Positions 46,568 through 55,865 of a stretch of DNA of 64,000 nucleotides are shown here, one piece after another. The DNA comes from an uncultured Clostridia bacterium (GTDB lineage: Bacteria; Bacillota; Clostridia; Oscillospirales; Oscillospiraceae). The notes below the pieces were generated by a model. That model made no database searches. It was not told where the DNA came from and saw nothing but the letters and a program-made list of their open reading frames with translations. Made by a program: the position numbers and the translations under genes. Position 1 is the stretch's first letter. Each line of letters begins with the position of its first letter. The stretch is taken from contig CAMWFH010000001.1 in NCBI GenBank assembly GCA_947173485.1, positions 558,001-622,000 of the forward strand, read 5' to 3'.

Positions 46568-49500
46568 GTCACCCCCCTCGCGGGGGTGTGGATCGAAATA
46601 CCCCGGACACGCCCGTCTGCAGGAGGAATCCGAGTCACCCCCCTCGCGGGGGTGTGGATCGAAATCCCTGGGAACGAGAGGCAATGCAGGGGGCTGAGGT
46701 CACCCCCCTCGCGGGGGTGTGGATCGAAATAGAGGCTGCTGGACAAGAACAGCGGCATTGCCATGTCACCCCCCTCGCGGGGGTGTGGATCGAAATGACT
46801 GGGATGCCATCGATGAGGAGACCGAGCGGGCGTCACCCCCCTCGCGGGGGTGTGGATCGAAATTGCGGACGGCAGCGAGGACAGTGTGAACGCAGTTGCG
46901 TCACCCCCCTCGCGGGGGTGTGGATCGAAATGGGATGAAGCGGCGGACGTGGTCGAGACCAGCGCGTCACCCCCCTCGCGGGGGTGTGGATCGAAATCAG
47001 CCAGGAGTATTACCAGCTTGAAAATGCCCGTGTCACCCCCCTCGCGGGGGTGTGGATCGAAATGACAGTGCTTGACGCATTGGATGAGGCCAGCGAGGGT
47101 CACCCCCCTCGCGGGGGTGTGGATCGAAATTCAGCCAGGAGTATTACCAGCTTGAAAATGCCCTGTCACCCCCCTCGCGGGGGTGTGGATCGAAATCGCC
47201 GACCCCGGCCTCAAGATAGACGCGGTGATCGTCACCCCCCTCGCGGGGGTGTGGATCGAAATCGACCTGGGTGTAGACCCCATCACAGAGGTGGTGAGTC
47301 ACCCCCCTCGCGGGGGTGTGGATCGAAATGCCTTGAGGATGTTGTCGACGTAGCGGTAGAGCGGTCACCCCCCTCGCGGGGGTGTGGATCGAAATGAGTA
47401 CACCGACGCCGACCTCATCGAGATCGCCGTCACCCCCCTCGCGGGGGTGTGGATCGAAATGCCCAAGTCATCCGGGCCGTGAACACCTACCGGGGTCACC
47501 CCCCTCGCGGGGGTGTGGATCGAAATCGGGAGGTCAAGGCCGCAATCGCGCCCGAGGCCCGTCACCCCCCTCGCGGGGGTGTGGATCGAAATTGGTGGGT
47601 TTGTGCGATAACAAGCCCACGAGCGGGTCACCCCCCTCGCGGGGGTGTGGATCGAAATCTGTAACATGATTGTATATTTTAACGACATGATGGTCACCCC
47701 CCTCGCGGGGGTGTGGATCGAAATATGGTGTGTCGAGAGGACCGTTGCAAGTGCCATGAGTCACCCCCCTCGCGGGGGTGTGGATCGAAATCTCCTCCCT
47801 GCCAGGGGCGGGTCACACCGCCCCGCGTCACCCCCCTCGCGGGGGTGTGGATCGAAATGTGCAAACGTTGTGTTGAACAAGCAGCCAGTTAAGTCACCCC
47901 CCTCGCGGGGGTGTGGATCGAAATTCCAATAATGGCGGCAGGACCATGGCGCATACCGGTCACCCCCCTCGCGGGGGTGTGGATCGAAATGTCTATAAAG
48001 AGAAATCCCAACTGCACCCCAGCCGTCACCCCCCTCGCGGGGGTGTGGATCGAAATCGCATTACTCTTATCGGAGGAGGAGACTGAAATCGTCACCCCCC
48101 TCGCGGGGGTGTGGATCGAAATGGGGGCAATCTATACGTCCTATCGGACGTGTCCCGTCACCCCCCTCGCGGGGGTGTGGATCGAAATGCTAGGTTCCGG
48201 GAGCAGGACCACAGCCGCAGGGTCACCCCCCTCGCGGGGGTGTGGATCGAAATAAAAATCCGCCCCGGTCCGGTCCGGCTGGTGTAGGTCACCCCCCTCG
48301 CGGGGGTGTGGATCGAAATGTTTATGACGAGATCGTATGCACCGTTGTCACCAGTCACCCCCCTCGCGGGGGTGTGGATCGAAATTCCAGCACCCGTATC
48401 TGCCGCGGGGTGGACAGCCGTCACCCCCCTCGCGGGGGTGTGGATCGAAATTTCAACTGAAAAGGAGGGCAACATGAGCAAGATGTCACCCCCCTCGCGG
48501 GGGTGTGGATCGAAATTAATTTGCCGTTTCCGGCTGGCTGGCCCCCGCAGGTCACCCCCCTCGCGGGGGTGTGGATTGAAATGTCCCTGCCCTCCCAGAG
48601 TTACCCCTGGAAGGGCAGGTCACCCCCCTCGCGGGGGTGTGGATCGAAATATCGCTTGTATCTCCTATCACCGATATCCGCAACTGTCACCCCCCTCGCG
48701 GGGGTGTGGATCGAAATTTTAAGGACCAGCATTGACCCTTGTAGCAAAGCAGGTCACCCCCCTCGCGGGGGTGTGGATCGAAATCCATGAGCGCCGCCGC
48801 CCCAAAAGGGGCGACACCGTCACCCCCCTCGCGGGGGTGTGGATCGAAATACCGCCAGCACCACCGCCCAGACCGTGCCCATCGGTCACCCCCCTCGCGG
48901 GGGTGTGGATCGAAATCTGGATGACAAGGACGCGCTGCCCCATAAATTGGGTCACCCCCCTCGCGGGGGTGTGGATCGAAATTCATATACGACAAGCGAA
49001 CAGATATGTGCGGCATGGTCACCCCCCTCGCGGGGGTGTGGATCGAAATTGCTTGCCGGTCTGGCGGCACCATGGACAACGCGTCACCCCCCTCGCGGGG
49101 GTGTGGATCGAAATATGGAACACCTCCTTAAACGAAAACAGGACCGAGTCACCCCCCTCGCGGGGGTGTGGATCGAAATTCGGTGCGCAACGTCCGCCAA
49201 CATGGTGGCACCAGTCACCCCCCTCGCGGGGGTGTGGATTGAAATATCCTTAGCGAGGATGAGGGTGAAATCACCCTCGAGTCACCCCCCTCGCGGGGGT
49301 GTGGATCGAAATGTCCACCAGCGGGAAGCAATCCCGCCGGTGATAAGTCACCCCCCTCGCGGGGGTGTGGATCGAAATCTCCACTGGCCGATGCCGGAGA
49401 ACCGCCCGTAGTCGTCACCCCCCTCGCGGGGGTGTGGATCGAAATCGGGGGATACAGTGCCGCTCCCCCTCCTCGTCCTGTCACCCCCCTCGCGGGGGTG

Positions 49501-51227
49501 TGGATCGAAATGCTGGATGTCGATGCGCCGGATACCTTCCACGACGTCACCCCCCTCGCGGGGGTGTGGATCGAAATACTGTCTATGGTAAGATGCTTAG
49601 AGAAAGGAGGTGTCACCCCCCTCGCGGGGGTGTGGATCGAAATTCCGCCCGCAGGGCGTCAACCTCAGGGATTGACACGTCACCCCCCTCGCGGGGGTGT
49701 GGATCGAAATGCCCTCCTCCTCGCTGAGAGCGAATGCGGATAGCTGTCACCCCCCTCGCGGGGGTGTGGATCGAAATTCTCGATCGGCAGGGCCTGGGGC
49801 GGGAGGAATGGGGTCACCCCCCTCGCGGGGGTGTGGATCGAAATTGCTTGCCGGTCTGGCGGCACCATGGACAACGCGTCACCCCCCTCGCGGGGGTGTG
49901 GATCGAAATTCTCTGGAAAAAAGCGCCAGCCCCGGAGACGGGGGTCACCCCCCTCGCGGGGGTGTGGATCGAAATCGGTGTGCGACCACCGAGAACAAAC
50001 TAGTCCCAGCGTCACCCCCCTCGCGGGGGTGTGGATCGAAATTACATGAAGCCCGAGGGCGTGACGCTCTACGAGAGTCACCCCCCTCGCGGGGGTGTGG
50101 ATCGAAATTTCCGCCGCTCCAACAAGGTTGCTGTGCTCCGAGTTGTCACCCCCCTCGCGGGGGTGTGGATCGAAATTACGGTGTTGCTTCCGTTGGCTCC
50201 ACTGAGGAAGTCACCCCCCTCGCGGGGGTGTGGATCGAAATAATATCGTAGTAGAGATTCTTGAGAACTGAACCAGGTCACCCCCCTCGCGGGGGTGTGG
50301 ATCGAAATTTGGCGTACTCCAGCGTGAAAGGTGGTGACGCCGGTCACCCCCCTCGCGGGGGTGTGGATCGAAATCAATTTGGCGCGAAGGCGCGCCGTAC
50401 CAGCATTTGTCACCCCCCTCGCGGGGGTGTGGATCGAAATGTCCCTGCCCTCCCAAAGTCGCCCCTGGGAGGGCGTCACCCCCCTCGCGGGGGTGTGGAT
50501 CGAAATTCCTATGGTGTATTTAACGAGCTTTAAATCGTCGTCACCCCCCTCGCGGGGGTGTGGATCGAAATATGGGCATTAAGTGTTGTGGTATGCCGGA
50601 GAAGAGTCACCCCCCTCGCGGGGGTGTGGATCGAAATCCGGACATACATGGCTCCCTGATTTGCCCCGTTGGTCGCCCCCCTCGCGGGGGTGTGGATTGA
50701 AATCTCCTGGAGCCATTTGGTGAGCTGGGCCACGCTGTCACCCCCCTCGCGGGGGTGTGGATCGAAATAGCCTGGGCGGAGGCTATGGCGTGGGCGTAGA
50801 TGGTCACCCCCCTTGCGGGGGTGTGGATTGAAATGCCGCCCGCACTGCCTTGGCCTTGCTGCACATCGTCACCCCCCTCGCGGGGGTGTGAATCGAAATC
50901 GTCACATCGTTTGGCGTCGGTTCATCGACCTCGTCACCCCCCTCGCAGGGGTGTGGATCGAAATTCTGCTGGTAGACGGGGCCCTCTCTTTCGGCACCGT
51001 CACCCCCCTCGCGGGGGTGTGGATCGAAATATCCTTGTGCGGTGCTCCCCGGACAGGCGGACCCGTCACCCCCCACGCGGGGTGTGGATTGAAATCCGTT
51101 GCACCCTGACCGGGGAAGCCGTGGACACCGGTCACCCCCCTCGCGGGGGCGTGGATTGAAATGCCGAAATGCCGCTTGACAAAGCCAGGCGGCTCAGTCA
51201 CCCCCTTACGGGGGTGTGGATCGAAGT
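46568..51227 (+). CRISPR. Type I-C CRISPR array, 71 repeats and 70 spacers
   Basis: Counted by hand: repeat starts run from 46568 to 51197 at an average period of 66 bases. The repeat is 32 bp, beginning GTCACCCCCC and ending TGTGGATCGAAAT, with an ACCCCC/GGGGGT hairpin and CTCGC loop; spacers are about 33-36 nt. Repeats at 48551 and 49214 have ATTGAAAT instead of ATCGAAAT. From 50672 on, most repeats carry substitutions or a 1-base loss (50672, 50803, 50868, 50933, 51065, 51131, 51197), marking the old trailer end. Three spacer pairs are related (see findings). Confidence 0.98.
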
Positions 51228-51297
51228 TGGCACTACTGGACTTCGCCAGCTGGGGATACAGTCCCCTGGATGTGATGCAGAACATCCAGCAGCTTCG

Positions 51298-52119
51298 TCA
51301 GCAATTCCCCGTATAGACGAATGGCAGGTATCTCCTTGCCTCACTGGCAAGCCGGTACACCTGCTCCACGGGTGTAGGCGGGCAGTCTGTCATCCGGTAT
51401 TGAGGGAAGAATCGAGAGAGGTGCAGCGGGATCTCCCGGTCCACCGATGCCAGCCATTGGGCCAACTCGCAGATCTCCTCCACCCCATCGTTCATCCCAG
51501 GGACCAGGAGGGTCGTCACCTCCACATGGCACCGCCCCGCTGCCAGGGAGATCGACCTCTTGACCGTCTCCAGGTCGCCGCCCAGCTTCCGATACCATTC
51601 TGGGGCAAAGCCTTTCAGGTCGATGTTCACGGCGTCGATGAGCGACAGCAGTTCCCTCCAGGGCGCCTCCTCGATGGTGCCGTTGGTGACCAGCACATTG
51701 ACCATCCCCTGTTCATGGACCAGAGCGGCACAGTCCCGGACGTACTCATAGCCCACCAGCGGTTCGTTATAGGTATAAGCCACCCCGATATTGCCATAAG
51801 GCCGCAATTCCAGCACCTTACCGGCCAGCGCCTCCGGGGACAGCTCCACCGTCTCGACCTCTCCATCTCCGGTCATGGAGATCGTATGGTTCTGACAGAA
51901 AGGACAGCGCAGGCTGCATCCAAAGCTGCCTACAGACAGGATCAGACTGCCAGGATGGAACCGCCGCAGGGGCTTTTTCTCGATGGGGTCCAGGGCCAGG
52001 CTGGTGATCCTCCCGTAATTCAGGGGGACGAGCTTACCATCCCGGCATCCTCGGGCCCGGCAAAAGCCGGTCTGGCCCTCGGATAGGTCACAGTGGTGAA
52101 AGCACAGTCCACAGATCAT
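51298..52119 (-). CDS. amrS: AmmeMemoRadiSam system radical SAM enzyme
   Basis: 273 residues. Radical SAM cluster motif CSLRCPFC (FGCSLRCPFCQNHTIS), preceded by an N-terminal CGLCFHHCDL and C-terminal RFFPQYRMTD. YTYNEPLVGYEYV and VNVLVTNG match the PflA-like/AmrS group. The three-part Amme-Memo-RadiSam set is conserved across prokaryotes; a role in redox or metabolite modification is suspected but unproven. Start overlaps the stop of the fused partner gene by 4 bases. Confidence 0.92.
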   Translation of the reverse strand: MICGLCFHHCDLSEGQTGFCRARGCRDGKLVPLNYGRITSLALDPIEKKPLRRFHPGSLILSVGSFGCSLRCPFCQNHTISMTGDGEVETVELSPEALAGKVLELRPYGNIGVAYTYNEPLVGYEYVRDCAALVHEQGMVNVLVTNGTIEEAPWRELLSLIDAVNIDLKGFAPEWYRKLGGDLETVKRSISLAAGRCHVEVTTLLVPGMNDGVEEICELAQWLASVDREIPLHLSRFFPQYRMTDCPPTPVEQVYRLASEARRYLPFVYTGNC

Positions 52120-53504
52120 GTGTGCCGCACCACCTCGAACCGCTCCAGGGCATACCTCTCCCGGGAGCTGATGCCGCCTTTCTGCCGGGCGATGTCGATC
52201 TGCTGCTCCACCGTGTCCACACCCTCCAGATCAGGGAGCAGCAGGCCCCGGCGTCCGCCGCAGGAGACGATCACCCCGTATTTCTTTACATCCAGCTCCG
52301 CCGCAGATGATATGGGCTCCGGCTGGCCCAGTACGTCCACGCTGTACTCCAGGCTGTCCAGCTCCGATACCGTCACTGGCGGGAACCGGGGGTCCCGGGC
52401 GCAGGCGGAGACGGCGTTCTGGACGATCTCCCAGGCCACGCTCTCCGTGGTAGGCCCGGTGGTGCCGATGCAGCCCCGGAGCTGGCCGTGGACGTGGAGG
52501 GAGACGAAGGCTCCGGCGGCCTGGCTGGTCATCCCATCCGGCAGGCCGTCCGGCAGACGCTCCAATCGTTTCCCCGTCCTCACAAAGGTCTCCAGGGACA
52601 GCCGGGCCAACCGGACCCAGGGGTCCTCAGAGGCTTTTTTCTCCGCCAGCCGGGCGCGCTCCTGTTCTGCACACTGCTCCCCGAACCGCCGGCCCTCATC
52701 CGGGCCGGTGACGGTGAAGACCGCCACACCGTAGCCCACACCGGTGACCCCCTCGTAGCTGAGGACCTTGGCGTCTACAGCCAAGCCGTCCAGCGCCCCG
52801 GCCATGACCTGGAAGGAGCGCAGGCCGCACTCCGCCGCCCGGTCGCAGAGGGCGGGATCTATAGTCAAAAAGCGCAGGAAGTCCCCGGCGGCCATCGCCT
52901 CGGTGATCTGCCGGTCGAACACCGGCCCCTCTGGGGCGAAGCCGTAAGGCCCGTCGTCCCGCAGCTTGTGGGACAGGTCGCCGCTGGCAACGAACACCGC
53001 CCTGCGGCCCAAGGCGTCCACCGCCTGCTTGATACACTGCCCCAGCCGGTAGTGGTCCAGCGGAGAAAAGCCGGACAGGCCCATGCGGAGGATGGGGCAG
53101 TCCACTCCGGCCTCCTGCAAAAAGTACAGAGGGAGGAACGTGCCGTGGTCCAGGGCGGGGTCCCGCTCTCCCAGCGTCCCGGCCCGGAGACCGGCGGCCT
53201 CCGCCCGACGGACGGCCTCCTCCCGCAGTCCTCCATCATACTTGACGGTCAGCTTTGTCTGGGCCGCGCCAAAGGCGGACATATCTCCAGACGCCCCCCG
53301 TCCAGGGGAGATGTGGAAGTAGTCCGCATACATGACCTGGTGGGGAGAGGTGATGATGAGCACCTCCGGTCCCCACGCGGACACCTGCTCCGCGGCCCTG
53401 CGGTAAGCCTCAATCGTAGCCTGGACCTCCCGTTCCTGCCCGCGTCCCACCGTAGGGATGATCAGGGGTGGATGGGGAAGGATCACTGCGCCAGGAATAG
53501 CCAT
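52116..53504 (-). CDS. AmmeMemoRadiSam protein B-A fusion (Memo plus AMMECR1)
   Basis: 462 residues joining two components often encoded separately. Residues 1 to about 265 are Memo/LigB-like: ILPHPPLIIPTVGRG, TSPHQVMYADYFHI, DHGTFLPLYFL and SGDLSHKL with the dioxygenase-type histidines. Residues about 290-462 are AMMECR1: LARLSLETFVRTGK, AGAFVSLHVHGQLRGCIGTTGP and GLLLPDLEGVDTVEQQ. Ribosome site AAAGGAGGA. It is the first gene of a two-gene operon with amrS. Confidence 0.92.
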   Translation of the reverse strand: MAIPGAVILPHPPLIIPTVGRGQEREVQATIEAYRRAAEQVSAWGPEVLIITSPHQVMYADYFHISPGRGASGDMSAFGAAQTKLTVKYDGGLREEAVRRAEAAGLRAGTLGERDPALDHGTFLPLYFLQEAGVDCPILRMGLSGFSPLDHYRLGQCIKQAVDALGRRAVFVASGDLSHKLRDDGPYGFAPEGPVFDRQITEAMAAGDFLRFLTIDPALCDRAAECGLRSFQVMAGALDGLAVDAKVLSYEGVTGVGYGVAVFTVTGPDEGRRFGEQCAEQERARLAEKKASEDPWVRLARLSLETFVRTGKRLERLPDGLPDGMTSQAAGAFVSLHVHGQLRGCIGTTGPTTESVAWEIVQNAVSACARDPRFPPVTVSELDSLEYSVDVLGQPEPISSAAELDVKKYGVIVSCGGRRGLLLPDLEGVDTVEQQIDIARQKGGISSRERYALERFEVVRHT

Positions 53505-53574
53505 ATCAGATCCTCCTTTTCCAAATATCTGTGTCTTGTCCCATTATACCACATTTTTGTGAAACAGGCACGAT

Positions 53575-53618
53575 AAAACGCCGCCGCGCCACATTTTCCT
53601 GTGACACGGCGGCGTTTT
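53575..53618 (-). terminator. Terminator for the small minus-strand gene pair
   Basis: 12-bp stem (53575-53586 with 53607-53618), extra pairing in the loop, immediately after the stop at 53619 and followed on minus by TTTTATCG-type sequence. The opposite strand also ends in T6, so it can act both ways. Confidence 0.75.
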
Positions 53619-53984
53619 TTAATACAGTGACCACCAATAGTCAAAGACTTTTCGGTAGCCGTTCCCTTTTTGTGGAAGATATGGATGGGCCCGTACCTTT
53701 TTACCGCTCACCCGCTTGAGCCAGCGCTGACAGCGGCTGTTCTTAGGGTACTTGATGTACTTGCCTGTATGCAGGAGCGTCCTCCCAGCAAAGTCCCCGT
53801 CCACATAGCCCCGGTGAGGACCATAGCGCGCGGCCTGGATGATCGCAAGCAGGCGGTCCGACTTTTCCTGTCCTTTTCTGCGGCGGTACCGCCTGCCAGT
53901 CGGACGCTGTCCAGGGGGCGTCCTGTCTTTGTCAAAGCTCTCCCCAAGCAGCGCGAGCTGCTCGTTTAACGCGGCCTCGGTCAT
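53619..53984 (-). CDS. Hypothetical basic protein
   Basis: 121 residues from ATG at 53984 (MTEAALNEQLALLGESFDKD). Very basic centre (GRRYRRRKGQEK), then RLLAIIQAARYGPHRG and a basic aromatic tail (YRKVFDYWWSLY). The first 50 bases overlap the preceding gene in another frame. Function unknown; the basic composition suggests nucleic-acid contact. Confidence 0.5.
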   Translation of the reverse strand: MTEAALNEQLALLGESFDKDRTPPGQRPTGRRYRRRKGQEKSDRLLAIIQAARYGPHRGYVDGDFAGRTLLHTGKYIKYPKNSRCQRWLKRVSGKKVRAHPYLPQKGNGYRKVFDYWWSLY

Positions 53985-54108
53985 ACACCTTCCCACTGGG
54001 CACAGTGCGTGTGACCGGGTCAAGCCCATACCAGGAGCCACGCTGTTTGGCGTAGTATTCTTTCTGCGCCTTCTTACTGCGCTTGTGCAGCGGCACCATC
54101 TGCGCCAC
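53932..54108 (-). CDS. Hypothetical small basic protein
   Basis: 58 codons from GTG at 54108, with GGAGGGG eight bases upstream; an ATG is three codons in. Translation runs MVPLHKRSKKAQKEYYAKQR, then GSWYGLDPVTRTVPSGKVYDRG. I recall near-identical short proteins (KRSKKAQKEYxAxxRGxW ... NPVTRxVPSGKxYxR) scattered through gut Firmicutes, often near mobile or regulatory genes. It overlaps the next gene by 53 bases. Confidence 0.6.
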   Translation of the reverse strand: MAQMVPLHKRSKKAQKEYYAKQRGSWYGLDPVTRTVPSGKVYDRGRVKRAARAAWGEL

Positions 54109-54188
54109 GGAAGTCCCCTCCTTTCTATCGTTCGGCTTTATATCGCCGCCTCCTATATGACGTTTTGATCACAGATCGGCAAAACGGC

Positions 54189-54217
54189 TTGCTATTTTTA
54201 CAAGATCCTGCTATCCT
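54189..54217 (+). promoter_or_regulatory. Possible promoter for the XRE gene
   Basis: TTGCTA (54189-54194), 17-base spacer, TATCCT (54212-54217), 27 bases before the start. Confidence 0.45.
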
Positions 54218-54243
54218 ACACTGGCAGAATGGAGGCGATCGTC

Positions 54244-54582
54244 ATGCACCTGGACCAATTCCCCATCATCGACCTTCCCGCTACCGGAGCCAATATCCGC
54301 CGGTTGCGGCAGACGAGAGGCCTATCCGTCCGGGATCTCCAGCGGTTCTTCGGCTTCGAGGAGCCCCAGGCCATCTACAAGTGGCAGCAGGGGAAAAGCC
54401 TGCCCACGGTAGACAATCTCTACGCCCTGAGCACCCTGCTGGATGTACCTATGAATGACATCCTGGTAGCGGCGGACCACCCTGAACGCGATATCTGTAC
54501 CATGAGCGGCAGGCCGGAGCCTGCCGCTCATCCTTTTTATTTTCGGGCGCGGGGGGCATGGCGAGATCTCAGAACCGCTTAG
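54244..54582 (+). CDS. XRE-family helix-turn-helix protein
   Basis: 112 codons from ATG at 54244 after GGAGG. HTH core: GANIRRLRQTRGLSVRDLQRFFGFEEPQAIYKWQQGKSLPTVDNLYALSTLLDV, the form where helix 3 is WQQGKSLP. The frame does not stop after the domain but reads through a strong hairpin (54505-54528) and T-rich tract, giving a tail (PEPAAHPFYFRARG) that looks like read terminator. Either a stop codon was lost or the tail is tolerated. Divergent from the small basic genes. Confidence 0.75.
   Translation: MHLDQFPIIDLPATGANIRRLRQTRGLSVRDLQRFFGFEEPQAIYKWQQGKSLPTVDNLYALSTLLDVPMNDILVAADHPERDICTMSGRPEPAAHPFYFRARGAWRDLRTA
54505..54541 (+). terminator. Terminator-like hairpin inside the XRE reading frame
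   Basis: 9-bp stem AGCGGCAGG (54505-54513) with CCTGCCGCT (54520-54528), then CATCCTTTTTATTTT. It lies where the gene would be expected to end. Confidence 0.7.
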
Positions 54583-54893
54583 ACCCTTATCCGCCGCGTG
54601 TGGGCGGTCCGGCCTCCTGTGGAGCGCCGGGACAGCCCAGACTTGGCGACTTGTTTTTTGTTCCAAGATCAGAGAAGCGTAAGAGCGATCTTTTTATTTG
54701 CGCATGGGGAAGGGGGCAAAAACGTGACTGCGCGGAACGCAGAGAGAAACAAATGTCGTTTCATTCCGATCAGCATGTTGCAAATGCTCTCCCATATGTT
54801 CTTCGCGATGTGCGGCATCATCATTCATCCGCACCTGAACCGGCCGTCACGGGTCCTCCATCCCGCCATGCCCACCGCGCCCGAGGGTAGATG
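54583..54893. other. Stretch without a convincing gene
   Basis: Frames here translate to arginine/proline-rich or His-rich strings with no domain pattern. A short frame beginning at the GTG in AAACGTGACTGCG has no ribosome site. I see no RNA structure either. Confidence 0.5.
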
Positions 54894-55532
54894 TTATGTG
54901 GAGTGCTGCTGGATGAAGTCGGACAGGATCACATCGAAGCTGTCGTTCATCTCAAAGGGGAGCGCGTAGTCTACGGTGGTATTGACCAGGCACTGGTCCA
55001 GCTTGGCGGACACCTCATCGGCCTTACGGCCCAGCTCGGTGGCCATGCCCCGGATCTTGTTCCGGTCAAAGTTGATAGTGGTCACCTGCTTGGCGTCGCA
55101 CCGGTAGCTCACCTGGTTGCCCTCGCCGTTGAAGCGGTAGCCGCTGCCGCCGCCCGGCAGCACCACCTCGCTGTTGCGCAGGGCGGTCATCCAGCGGAAG
55201 GTGCCGGCCAGGTCCTGCCGTACCCGGTTCAGGCCGGTCTCGCTGTCCATGTCCAGGGGCAGCTTCGATTTGGCATCGCGGATGGCGGCGCTGAGCTTCT
55301 CCCGCTCCGCCAGCATGGCCATCAGGAAGGCGGCCACCAGGCTGATGTGCTCCGTGTACTCACTGGGGGCGATGTCCTCCGTCACCGCGTCCTGGGCCTC
55401 CGGCATGACCTGGCTGCGCAGGTGGGTGGTGGTGACCTTCAGGATGTTGTCCCGGTCCTGGAGGATGTCGCGGGCCTCATCCATCAGGGCTTGCAGCTTG
55501 TTCTGCGCCCGGAAAGCATCTTTTAGATTCAT
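54894..55532 (-). CDS. Hypothetical cytoplasmic protein, helical
   Basis: 212 residues with no signal or membrane segment. Helix-rich first half (DEARDILQDRDNILKVTTTHL, LMAMLAEREKLSAAIRDAKSKL), a central DMDSETGLNRVRQDLAGTFRWM and a second half with GYRFNGEGNQVSYRCDAKQV and an acidic end. AAAGGAG lies 11 bases upstream. I recognise the type as a recurrent unknown protein in gut Clostridia but cannot assign a role. Confidence 0.7.
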   Translation of the reverse strand: MNLKDAFRAQNKLQALMDEARDILQDRDNILKVTTTHLRSQVMPEAQDAVTEDIAPSEYTEHISLVAAFLMAMLAEREKLSAAIRDAKSKLPLDMDSETGLNRVRQDLAGTFRWMTALRNSEVVLPGGGSGYRFNGEGNQVSYRCDAKQVTTINFDRNKIRGMATELGRKADEVSAKLDQCLVNTTVDYALPFEMNDSFDVILSDFIQQHST

Positions 55533-55567
55533 GGCGATCCACTCCTTTGCTCTGTTGTCATGGCTCT

Positions 55568-55596
55568 ATCATACAGGCAAACGGATGGTTTGTCAT
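55568..55596 (-). promoter_or_regulatory. Promoter for the minus-strand hypothetical gene
   Basis: On minus: ATGACA (55591-55596), 17 bases, TATGAT (55568-55573), 36 bases before the start codon. Confidence 0.5.
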
Positions 55597-55655
55597 TGAA
55601 CCTGTGGTTGAATCTTTATGGGTGGGGCGGCCGTGTCACCTTCGATTCTAGGGGG

Positions 55656-55684
55656 TTGCAATATCCTGCAAGATGTGGTATGGT
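55656..55684 (+). promoter_or_regulatory. Possible promoter for the riboswitch-SLH transcript
   Basis: TTGCAA (55656-55661), 17 bases, TATGGT (55679-55684); an overlapping TATAAA follows at 55684-55689. Placed about 55 bases before the riboswitch core. Confidence 0.5.
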
Positions 55685-55734
55685 ATAAAGCAGAAAAAGT
55701 AAATAGCGGCCGTTTTGCAGATGGGAGCGCTAAG

Positions 55735-55865
55735 GGCAAATGCCTATGCGCCCCAAAGGAATGGGGATAAGAGCCCCGCTGAGCCGCAGCTGTGTGTACC
55801 GAGACGGATACCCGTTGGCGAAAGCCAGTCATTGGGAAACTGAGAAGGCAGGATATCCGGCGCAG
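55735..55865 (+). ncRNA. Cobalamin-type riboswitch
   Basis: The core AAAGGAATGGGGATAAGAG at 55755-55773, followed by CCCC, gives the GGAAnnnGG..CC pairing seen in adenosylcobalamin riboswitches; GAGCCGCAGCTGT (55780-55792) matches the CCCGCnACTGT element and AAAGCCAGTCATTGGGAAAC (55821-55840) the B12-box region. A transcription terminator follows about 110 bases later, before the gene. Boundaries are approximate. A covariance-model search would settle class and limits. Confidence 0.8.

Noticed and set aside
46465..51285. Many 60-210-codon frames on both strands with repeating [14 protein letters not shown] or [11 protein letters not shown] strings
   Set aside because: They are translations of the CRISPR repeat, which has no stop codon in several frames; spacing follows the repeat period and ribosome sites are absent.
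54558..54969. Arg/Pro-rich and His-rich plus-strand frames after the XRE gene
   Set aside because: No ribosome sites, no domain pattern, and the end overlaps the 3' end of the minus-strand gene.
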